DNA of 11,196 nt, taken from a bacterium (GTDB taxonomy: Bacteria > UBA9089 > UBA9088). The stretch spans positions 1 through 11,196 of the forward strand of contig JBFLYE010000120.1 of NCBI GenBank assembly GCA_040756715.1, given 5' to 3'. Positions 6,094 to 11,196 of this stretch are shown here, in pieces (the first letter of the stretch is position 1; each line of letters starts with the position of its first letter). Below the pieces are notes generated by a model. That model was not told the origin of the DNA. It did no database searches and saw only the letters and a list, made by a program, of their open reading frames with translations. Position numbers and translations under genes: made by a program.

Positions 6094-6488
6094 TACCTCT
6101 TTGAGAATTGGAACCTTCTTCTTCTTCCATAGAGGCCATATTTTTTTCTCTCATGGATTCTTGTATCCCTTTTAAGAAGACCTGCTTTATTAAGGATAGG
6201 TTTTAATTCCTCATTTTTTTTTGCCAATGCCCTGGCAATCCCCTCCCTTATTGCTCCAGCCTGGCCAGATATGCCACCACCTCTAATATTTACATAACAA
6301 TCAAATTTTCCAAATGTTTGTGTGGCATAGAATGGTGCGAAGACAAAGGGTTCAAGTGCTTTTGCCCTTCCACCAAAATATGTATTAAAATCCCTTTTGT
6401 TTATTTCTATCTTCCCATCACCAGGAATAAGCCTTACCCTTGCTCCTGCCTCTTTTCTCTTTCCAGTTGCCTGAACTTGTTCTCTCAT
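6093..6488 (-). CDS. rpsI: 30S ribosomal protein S9 (uS9)
   Basis: S9 is a small-subunit head protein whose C-terminal tail reaches the P-site tRNA. The 131-residue product shows the family signature: ATGKRKEAGARVRLIPG at the start, FGKFDCYVNIRGGGISGQAGAIREGIARAL in the middle, and KKYGLYGRRRRFQFSKR at the end, with the conserved terminal SKR. The ATG overlaps the rplM stop (ATGA), the usual rplM-rpsI pairing. Its stop shares a base with the following ATG (TAATG), and its last codons supply the AAAGAGG that could serve as ribosome binding site for that gene. Confidence 0.98.
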   Translation of the reverse strand: MREQVQATGKRKEAGARVRLIPGDGKIEINKRDFNTYFGGRAKALEPFVFAPFYATQTFGKFDCYVNIRGGGISGQAGAIREGIARALAKKNEELKPILNKAGLLKRDTRIHERKKYGLYGRRRRFQFSKR

Positions 6489-6916
6489 CTAACTTCTAAT
6501 ACTTGTGGTTTTTGGGCAAGATGTGGATGTAGCCCATCTTTATATACCTTAAGCCTCCTTATCATCCTTCTTCCTATGATATTTTTAGGAAGCATCCCCC
6601 AAACTGAAAGCTCAACTATTTTACACGGATTTTTTGCCTTAAGCTCCTTGAAGCTTAATGTCTTAAGACCACCAGGATAGCCTGAATGTTTTCTATATAA
6701 CTTATCTTTTTCTTTCTTTCCAGAAACCTTAATTTTTTCTGCATTCAAAACAACCACAAAATTTCCATTATCAATATGGGGTGTCCATCCTGGTTTTTCC
6801 TTTCCAAGAAGGATGCGAGAAGCATTTGCTGCCACTTTACCAAGTATCTTATCAGAGGCATCGATAATAAACCAATCCCTTTTTATATCCCCTTTCTTTG
6901 CAAATGATGTTTTCAT
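6485..6916 (-). CDS. rplM: 50S ribosomal protein L13 (uL13)
   Basis: L13 is an early-assembly protein of the large subunit. At 143 residues it has the normal length, with WFIIDASDKILGKVAA near the start, the HIDNGNFVVVLNAEKIKVSGKK core, a KLYRKHSGYPGG loop and GMLPKN before the basic C-terminal helix. It heads the minus-strand operon rplM-rpsI-four-helix-bundle-leuS. No Shine-Dalgarno is visible in front of the ATG; instead a consensus promoter ends 10 nt away, predicting a very short or absent leader. Confidence 0.98.
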   Translation of the reverse strand: MKTSFAKKGDIKRDWFIIDASDKILGKVAANASRILLGKEKPGWTPHIDNGNFVVVLNAEKIKVSGKKEKDKLYRKHSGYPGGLKTLSFKELKAKNPCKIVELSVWGMLPKNIIGRRMIRRLKVYKDGLHPHLAQKPQVLEVR

Positions 6917-6926
6917 AATTTCAAAA

Positions 6927-6956
6927 ATTATATTTTAAAGATTAGAAATATGTCAA
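6927..6956 (-). promoter_or_regulatory. rplM operon promoter (consensus, near-leaderless)
   Basis: On the minus strand a perfect TTGACA (6951-6956) and a perfect TATAAT (6927-6932) are separated by 18 nt. Only 10 nt lie between the -10 box and the rplM ATG, so the predicted leader is about 3-4 nt, too short for a ribosome binding site, and none is seen. It is back-to-back with the rpmD promoter; their -35 boxes are 14 bp apart. Confidence 0.75.
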
Positions 6957-6970
6957 TTAAATAATTTAAC

Positions 6971-7000
6971 TTGACGAGACAGAATTTAAGAACATAGAAT
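6971..7000 (+). promoter_or_regulatory. rpmD-rplO-secY promoter, predicted leaderless
   Basis: TTGACG (6971-6976, 5/6) and TAGAAT (6995-7000, 5/6) with an 18-nt spacer precede the rpmD ATG (7007) by just 6 nt. The expected start of transcription coincides with the ATG, and there is no Shine-Dalgarno. The arrangement mirrors the divergent rplM promoter. Confidence 0.65.
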
Positions 7001-7006
7001 ATTTTT

Positions 7007-7189
7007 ATGAAGAATTTAAAAATAAAGCTTATAAAATCAAGAATTGGAATTTTCCCAAAGCATAAAAAGACATTGGATAGCCTTGGTTTAAGAAAAATGG
7101 GAAGGGAGGTTATAAAGCCAGATAATCCGCAAATTAAAGGGATGATAAGGAAGGTTTCTTATTGCTTGGAGGTTAAAGATGCTGAATAA
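7007..7189 (+). CDS. rpmD: 50S ribosomal protein L30 (uL30)
   Basis: The 60-residue protein is a standard bacterial L30, a small ferredoxin-like-fold component of the large subunit. The sequence LKIKLIKSRIGIFPKHKKTLDSLGLRKMG is the family core, in which the R.G.....K.TL..LGL pattern is diagnostic. In most bacteria it follows rpsE within the spc operon; here it is the first gene, directly behind its own promoter and divergent from rplM. It overlaps rplO by 11 bp, and the rplO ribosome binding site (GGAGG) is inside its end. Confidence 0.95.
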   Translation: MKNLKIKLIKSRIGIFPKHKKTLDSLGLRKMGREVIKPDNPQIKGMIRKVSYCLEVKDAE

Positions 7190-7607
7190 ATTAAAAAGAC
7201 CAGAGGGTTCTTATAAAAAAAGAAAGAGGCTGGGAAGGGGAGAGGCATCAGGTCATGGTGGAACATCTACAAAGGGAACAAAGGGTCAGCTGGCAAGGAA
7301 GGGAGGGAAACAACCAGGATTTGAGGGTGGACAAACACCCCTTAAGATGAGGCTTCCCAAGAGGGGGTTTCATAATCCAAATAGACGAGAATATCAAATT
7401 GTAAAGCTTTCATCCTTAAATAAATTCCCTGAAAATACAGAGATTACAAAGGAAGTGCTTTTTAAGGAAAATCTTATTAAGGATATTAAAAAGCCAGTAA
7501 AAATATTATCCGAGGGAGAAATAAATATCCCCCTTTCCATAAAGGTTGACGCCATATCAACCTCTGCACTTTCAAAGATAGAAAAATCTGGCGGAAAGGT
7601 TCTATGA
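7179..7607 (+). CDS. rplO: 50S ribosomal protein L15 (uL15)
   Basis: L15 binds 23S rRNA and is a late-assembly large-subunit protein. The 142 residues carry the glycine/arginine-rich N-terminal extension (RKRLGRGEASGHGGTSTKG), GFEGGQTPLKMRLPKRGF, and a C-terminal domain ending in ISTSALSKIEKSGGKVL, all typical. A GGAGG lies 6 nt before the ATG. The stop overlaps the secY start by 4 bp (ATGA), the classic rpmD-rplO-secY order. Confidence 0.97.
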   Translation: MLNKLKRPEGSYKKRKRLGRGEASGHGGTSTKGTKGQLARKGGKQPGFEGGQTPLKMRLPKRGFHNPNRREYQIVKLSSLNKFPENTEITKEVLFKENLIKDIKKPVKILSEGEINIPLSIKVDAISTSALSKIEKSGGKVL

Positions 7608-8917
7608 ATCCATTAGAAGGTATTGGCAAGCCATTTAAGATATATGAGCTAAGGAAAAGAATCCTATTTACCCTTGGCTTGCTTGCGGTTTATAGGATTG
7701 GCTCATTCATTCCCACCCCAGGTGTAAATGCCTCTGCATTCCAGGCATACTTTCAAGGCTTAAAAGGAAGTATGGCAGGATTAGCAAATCTCTTTACCGG
7801 TGGAGCATTGGAAAGATTTTCCATATTTGCCTTAGGGATTATGCCATATATTTCAGCATCAATTATTATGTCCTTGATGGCACACCTTGTTCCATCTTTA
7901 GAGAAAATACAAAAGGAGGGAGAAGAGGGAAGGAGGAAGATAAACCAATACACAAGATACCTCACCGTCCTTATTGCCCTTATTCAAGGCTCTGGAATAA
8001 GCATATGGCTTGAAAGCACCCAATACTATGTTCCCATTGTTGTAGCACCTGGCATCGCCTTTAAGCTTATGACCGTTCTTGTTATGACAACGGGTGCCCT
8101 TTTTATTATGTGGCTTGGTGAGCAGATAACCGAAAGGGGAATAGGAAATGGCTCATCCATCCTTATCTTTGCCAATATTGTTGCCAGCGTTCCACAAGGG
8201 TTTGCCCTTACAATGCAAGGGATTTTTAGTGGAGAGATGAATATCCCTGTCGGAGTTATCCTTGTTTTCATTGTTGGGTGTATTGTTGCCGGCGTGGTTA
8301 TTATGATTCAAGGTCATAGAAAGGTATCTGTCCAATATGCAAAGAGGATGATTGGAAGAAGGATGTATGGAGGTCAAAGCTCATATCTTCCGATGCAGAT
8401 AAATATGGCAGGCGTTATTCCCATAATATTTGCCTCATCAATCCTTACATTTCCAGCCACCATAGGTGCATTTCTTGGCAGGGGTGGTCTTTTTGATTGG
8501 CTTCTTTATATTCCAGCCTGGATAAGGGAAGGGGTTTCAAACCTTCTTTATGTTGCTCTTACCATATTCTTTACATATTTCTATATCTCCATTATCTTTA
8601 ATCCAAATGAGGTGGCTGATAACTTAAGAAAATCTGGAGGATTTGTTCCAGGGATTAGGCCAGGAAGACAGACATCAGACTATCTCCATACAATCCTTAA
8701 CAGGGTAACCTTTGTGGGTGCCATATTCCTTGGCATTATTGCCATACTTCCAACCATTGTCCTATCATTCCTCCATGCACCATTTTATTTTGGCGGAACA
8801 ACCATTCTAATTGTGGTCGGGGTTGCCCTTGATACCTTGCGTCAGGTAGAATCATACCTTATGATGCATCATTATGAGGGATTTCTTAAGAAGGCAAGGA
8901 TAAGAGGAAGGTTTTAA
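7604..8917 (+). CDS. secY: Preprotein translocase subunit SecY
   Basis: SecY forms the protein-conducting channel of the inner membrane with SecE and SecG. The 437-residue protein has ten expected hydrophobic segments and known signatures: RILFTLGLLAVYRIGSFIPTPGV at the first helix, GIMPYISASIIMSL (plug and second-helix region), MWLGEQITERGIGNGSSILIFANI, the cytoplasmic NPNEVADNLRKSGGFVPGIRPG loop that contacts SecA and ribosome, and a basic C-terminus GFLKKARIRGRF. It is the last gene of this operon; the adk-map-infA genes that often follow are absent and a 261-bp repeat-bearing gap comes next. Confidence 0.98.
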   Translation: MNPLEGIGKPFKIYELRKRILFTLGLLAVYRIGSFIPTPGVNASAFQAYFQGLKGSMAGLANLFTGGALERFSIFALGIMPYISASIIMSLMAHLVPSLEKIQKEGEEGRRKINQYTRYLTVLIALIQGSGISIWLESTQYYVPIVVAPGIAFKLMTVLVMTTGALFIMWLGEQITERGIGNGSSILIFANIVASVPQGFALTMQGIFSGEMNIPVGVILVFIVGCIVAGVVIMIQGHRKVSVQYAKRMIGRRMYGGQSSYLPMQINMAGVIPIIFASSILTFPATIGAFLGRGGLFDWLLYIPAWIREGVSNLLYVALTIFFTYFYISIIFNPNEVADNLRKSGGFVPGIRPGRQTSDYLHTILNRVTFVGAIFLGIIAILPTIVLSFLHAPFYFGGTTILIVVGVALDTLRQVESYLMMHHYEGFLKKARIRGRF

Positions 8918-9031
8918 ATGAGGAATTTTTTTGTTAGCTAACAGATATTTTATAGTTAATTCCATAACGCTTTACAAAATGTATGTGTTTAGATAATCTT
9001 AAGGAAAACTTTATAAAATTATGAATTTTGA

Positions 9032-9101
9032 ATGTTGAATTTTGAATTAAAAGGGAAAAAATTTTATAAAACTTAACCTTTTTCAATTCAAAATTCAAAA
9101 T
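9032..9101. repeat. AT-rich stem-loop of TTGAATTTTGAATT arms
   Basis: Between secY and thrC, TTGAATTTTGAATT (9035-9048) is exactly complementary to 9085-9098, and the stem continues inward as AAAAGG (9049-9054) with CCTTTT (9077-9082) after a 2-nt bulge. The right-hand side continues as further TTCAAAAT-type repeats to about 9117, where it merges into the 95-bp inverted repeat. No T-run follows on the plus strand, so it is not an obvious secY terminator. The rest of the 8918-9178 gap holds only a 12-bp palindrome (TGTTAGCTAACA, 8932-8943) and AT-rich sequence. Confidence 0.75.
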
Positions 9102-9193
9102 TTAGAATTCAAAATTTCTTAAAAGGTGGATGAATTTTTAACAGATAAACACAACCCTATCTATTTTTGCACTAAGTAATGGAAGATACTATA
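9099..9193 (+). repeat. 95-bp inverted repeat, left arm
   Basis: This segment is the exact reverse complement of 11102-11196 (95/95). It contains the TTCAAAAT-type repeat end, the thrC upstream region and the first five codons of the longest thrC frame. Past the inner boundary, three of the next four bases also match after one mismatch. The outer end coincides with the window edge on the other arm, so the true repeat may be longer. Confidence 0.97.
9138..9167 (+). promoter_or_regulatory. Possible thrC promoter inside the inverted repeat
   Basis: TTAACA (9138-9143) and TATTTT (9162-9167) with an 18-nt spacer lie 11 nt before the ATG at 9179. The -10 match is only 4/6. A second possibility is TATAGT (9190-9195, 5/6) with a poor -35 box, which would give a nearly leaderless message beginning near the ATG at 9206. 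Because the first candidate is fully within the inverted repeat, a copy also faces left from the right arm. Confidence 0.3.
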
Positions 9194-10435
9194 GTTATGG
9201 AATGGATGAAAGGGCTTAAGTGTAAGGAATGCGGACGGGAATATCCAAAAGCCGCATTGTATATATGCGAATTCTGCTTTGGACCACTTGAGGTAATCTA
9301 TGATTATCCTGAAATAAAAAAGGTTATCTCCCGTTTCTCTATTGAGAAAAGCCGAGTATATAACCTTTGGCGGTATAAGGAGCTTCTTCCTTTAGATAAA
9401 GAGCCGCAATGTGGTTTAAACTCAGGATTTACACCACTTATTAAGGGAAATAACCTTGCAAAGGCACTTGGTGTGGATTGCATTTACATAAAGGATGATT
9501 CTGTTAATCATCCAACCTTCTCATTTAAGGATAGGGTTGTTGCTGTTGCCCTATCAAGGGCAAAGGAGCTTGGATTTGAAACCGTTGCCTGTGTATCAAC
9601 GGGAAATCTTGCTAATTCTGTTGCTGCTCAAGCAAGGTCTGCAAATCTCTCTGCATATATCTTTATTCCCGCAGATCTTGAAATGGGCAAGGCGATAGCA
9701 TCTTTAATCTATAACCCAATTCTTGTAGGAATAAAGGGAAATTATGACCAGGTGAATAGGCTTTGTCATGAAATTTCAGCAAAATACAATTGGGCATTTG
9801 TAAATATCAATATAAGGCCATACTATGCAGAGGGTTCAAAGACAATTGCCTATGAAATAGCGGAGCAGCTTGGGTGGAAAGCACCAAAGCATATTGTTAT
9901 CCCAGCTGCTTCTGGCTCTTTAATTACCAAGATTTACAAAGGATTAAAGGAGTTTGAAATGCTTGGTTTAATTTCTAATGTTAGGACAAGGCTACATATT
10001 GCCCAGGCAGAAGGATGCTCCCCAATTGTTTCTGCTATAAAGGAGGATTCGCCATTTATCAAGCCTGTTATTCCAAAAACAATCGCAAAATCCTTAGCAG
10101 TTGGAAACCCAGCTGATGGATACTATGCCTATAATGTTGTAAAGACATCGGGTGGATATGGAGAGGTTGCTACAGATGATGAAATTGTTGAGGCAATGAA
10201 GCTATTGGCAGAAACAGAAGGGATATTTACAGAAACAGCGGGTGGTGTAACCCTGGCGGTTTGCAAGAAATTGATTGAACAGGGAAAAATTCCAAGTGAT
10301 GAGGAGATTGTTATATGTATTACAGGAAACGGCTTAAAAACCCAAGAGGTTATAGCAGATAAAATTAAAAAGCCAATAATTATTGAGCCAAGCTTAAGGT
10401 CATTTGAGAAGGAGGTAGTAAAAAATGAACCTTGA
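9179..10435 (+). CDS. thrC: Threonine synthase
   Basis: ThrC is a PLP enzyme that converts O-phospho-L-homoserine to L-threonine, the last step of threonine synthesis. The 418-residue protein has an N-terminal zinc-ribbon-like part (C15, C18, C30, C33), as in the longer bacterial/archaeal ThrC type. The PLP lysine is in PTFSFKDR (K117); STGNLANS (about 140-147) and AASGSL form the phosphate-binding loops. The start is uncertain: ATGs at 9179, 9197 and 9206 are in frame, and homologs usually begin close to MKGLKCxECG, which favours 9197 or 9206. With either, the 95-bp inverted repeat would lie wholly upstream of the gene. It overlaps mntA by 11 bp, linking a core biosynthetic gene to a toxin-antitoxin pair. 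Confidence 0.95.
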   Translation: MEDTIVMEWMKGLKCKECGREYPKAALYICEFCFGPLEVIYDYPEIKKVISRFSIEKSRVYNLWRYKELLPLDKEPQCGLNSGFTPLIKGNNLAKALGVDCIYIKDDSVNHPTFSFKDRVVAVALSRAKELGFETVACVSTGNLANSVAAQARSANLSAYIFIPADLEMGKAIASLIYNPILVGIKGNYDQVNRLCHEISAKYNWAFVNINIRPYYAEGSKTIAYEIAEQLGWKAPKHIVIPAASGSLITKIYKGLKEFEMLGLISNVRTRLHIAQAEGCSPIVSAIKEDSPFIKPVIPKTIAKSLAVGNPADGYYAYNVVKTSGGYGEVATDDEIVEAMKLLAETEGIFTETAGGVTLAVCKKLIEQGKIPSDEEIVICITGNGLKTQEVIADKIKKPIIIEPSLRSFEKEVVKNEP

Positions 10436-10733
10436 GTTTTATTCGGAAAAAAGATTAAAAGGGGAAATTTTAGAAATTATTGGTAAATATTTAAACCTTG
10501 ATGATTATAAGATTTTTTTCTTTGGTTCAAGGGTTTCGGGAGATAATTTCCTGCGTTCGGATATTGATATTGGTATTGAAGGAGCAAAAGAACTTCCCAT
10601 TGAGGTAAAATTTAAAATTGAGGAAGATATAGAGAGGCTGCCAACATTATATAGGTTTGAATTTGTTGATTTCAAAAGGGTTTCAAATGATTTTAAAAAG
10701 GAGGCATTAAAATTTGTTGAATATATTAGATGA
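10425..10733 (+). CDS. mntA: MntA-like nucleotidyltransferase antitoxin (MNT domain)
   Basis: The 102-residue protein is a minimal nucleotidyltransferase with the diagnostic GSX10DXD motif: GS at 34-35 and D46, D48 within FFFGSRVSGDN...RSDIDIG. In characterised MntA/HepT pairs the MNT protein neutralises the HEPN toxin by transferring AMP groups to a tyrosine near the toxin active site. The length and motif spacing are intact, so it is probably active. A strong AGGAGG Shine-Dalgarno inside the thrC end precedes the ATG, and the gene overlaps thrC by 11 bp and hepT by 4 bp (ATGA). The gene symbol is assigned from the family, not from a close match. Confidence 0.88.
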   Translation: MNLEFYSEKRLKGEILEIIGKYLNLDDYKIFFFGSRVSGDNFLRSDIDIGIEGAKELPIEVKFKIEEDIERLPTLYRFEFVDFKRVSNDFKKEALKFVEYIR

Positions 10734-11134
10734 ATTTTGTAATTTATAAAGATTTTGAAAAAGCGATTAAAAGATTAAAAGAGGTTTTAAAATTAGAAAA
10801 AACAGAGATTACAAGGGATTCCGCAATTAAAAGATTTGAGCTTTGCTTTGATCTGAGCTGGAAATCAATTAAGGTTTTTGCCAAAGATCAAAGGGTAGAA
10901 TGCTATTCACCTAGGGAGTGTTTTAAGGTTGCTTTTCAATTAAGCTTAATAGATTATGATGAAGCCTGGTTAAGAATGATTGACGATAGAAATTTAACCG
11001 CCCATCTTTACAAAGAGGAATATGCTGATGATGTTTATTCAAGGCTACCTAAATATTTAAAAATGTTTAAAAAATTAAGAGAAAATTTAAAAGGGGGTAA
11101 TTATAGTATCTTCCATTACTTAGTGCAAAAATAG
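10730..11134 (+). CDS. hepT: HepT-like HEPN toxin (HI0074/nucleotidyltransferase substrate-binding family)
   Basis: The 134-residue, mainly helical protein has the HI0074-type signature RFELCFDLSWK (35-45) and the HEPN RNase motif RX4HXY as RNLTAHLY, with R87, H92 and Y94. In studied systems R and H form the RNase site of the dimer and Y is the residue modified by MntA. All are present, so an active toxin controlled by the upstream antitoxin is expected. Its ATG overlaps the mntA stop (ATGA). Oddly, the last ten residues (NYSIFHYLVQK less the first partly) and the stop are encoded by the right arm of the 95-bp inverted repeat; the conserved part ends near FKKLRENLK, so the natural C-terminus may have been replaced or the join may be an assembly artefact. 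Confidence 0.85.
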   Translation: MNFVIYKDFEKAIKRLKEVLKLEKTEITRDSAIKRFELCFDLSWKSIKVFAKDQRVECYSPRECFKVAFQLSLIDYDEAWLRMIDDRNLTAHLYKEEYADDVYSRLPKYLKMFKKLRENLKGGNYSIFHYLVQK

Positions 11135-11196
11135 ATAGGGTTGTGTTTATCTGTTAAAAATTCATCCACCTTTTAAGAAATTTTGAATTCTAAATT
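11102..11196 (-). repeat. 95-bp inverted repeat, right arm (to the window edge)
   Basis: This arm is the exact reverse complement of 9099-9193 and continues up to the final base. It covers the hepT 3' end (stop at 11132-11134) and then replays the thrC upstream region toward the left. In this orientation any promoter in the arm would read into hepT on the opposite strand. Ending exactly at the edge is what one expects where an assembly breaks at a repeat, or from a foldback chimera. Confidence 0.97.

Noticed and set aside
7753-8377. Minus-strand open frames within secY.
   Set aside because: They are shadows of secY with no family features or initiation signals.
8932-8943. 12-bp palindrome TGTTAGCTAACA just after secY as an operator or terminator.
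   Set aside because: It occurs once, has no T-run or associated promoter, and could arise by chance in AT-rich sequence.
9099-11196. Inverted repeats read as ends of a transposon.
   Set aside because: No transposase or recombinase lies between them, the arms include thrC upstream sequence, and no target duplication can be seen because the window ends at the right arm.

Overview
The window is AT-rich bacterial chromosome carrying mostly housekeeping genes (ribosomal proteins L13, S9, L30 and L15, SecY, LeuRS, RadA, threonine synthase). Into these are inserted small accessory modules: two toxin-antitoxin-like gene pairs, a four-helix-bundle (S23/IVS-type) gene, short tandem repeats and hairpin repeats. 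The protein content and a FlgM-like gene behind a sigma-28-type promoter suggest a flagellated bacterium. The repeat-laden, gene-shuffled style resembles genomes of uncultivated candidate phyla. No rRNA or other marker allows a firm assignment.

Layout. Positions 1-427 hold no convincing gene: a REP-like array of hairpins (10-126), then AT-rich sequence. From 428 to 6916 all genes lie on the minus strand. In transcription order they are rplM, rpsI, a four-helix-bundle gene, leuS, radA, a DUF4258/DUF2283 pair, a FlgM-like gene and a TIGR00725/LOG-like nucleotide-binding protein. A 90-bp divergent promoter region (6917-7006) separates this block from rpmD-rplO-secY on the plus strand, a detached piece of the spc ribosomal operon. 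After a 261-bp AT-rich repeat-bearing gap comes thrC, overlapped by a MntA/HepT (MNT/HEPN) toxin-antitoxin pair that runs to the right edge.

The most unusual features are structural. (1) The last 40 bp of radA are duplicated 564 bp downstream with one synonymous difference, exactly bracketing the DUF4258/DUF2283 pair, as if the module had been inserted at the radA 3' end and the gene end restored. (2) A perfect 95-bp inverted repeat (9099-9193 and 11102-11196) brackets thrC-mntA-hepT, reaches the last base of the window and encodes the last residues of HepT. It is either a real invertible or foldback structure or an assembly chimera. (3) Tandem 7-8-nt repeats sit in frame inside leuS twice and form both ends of the four-helix-bundle gene, which is wedged between rpsI and leuS with 1-bp and 4-bp overlaps. 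(4) rplM, rpmD and radA have good sigma-70-like promoters whose -10 boxes end only 6-10 nt before the start codon, predicting leaderless or nearly leaderless mRNAs.
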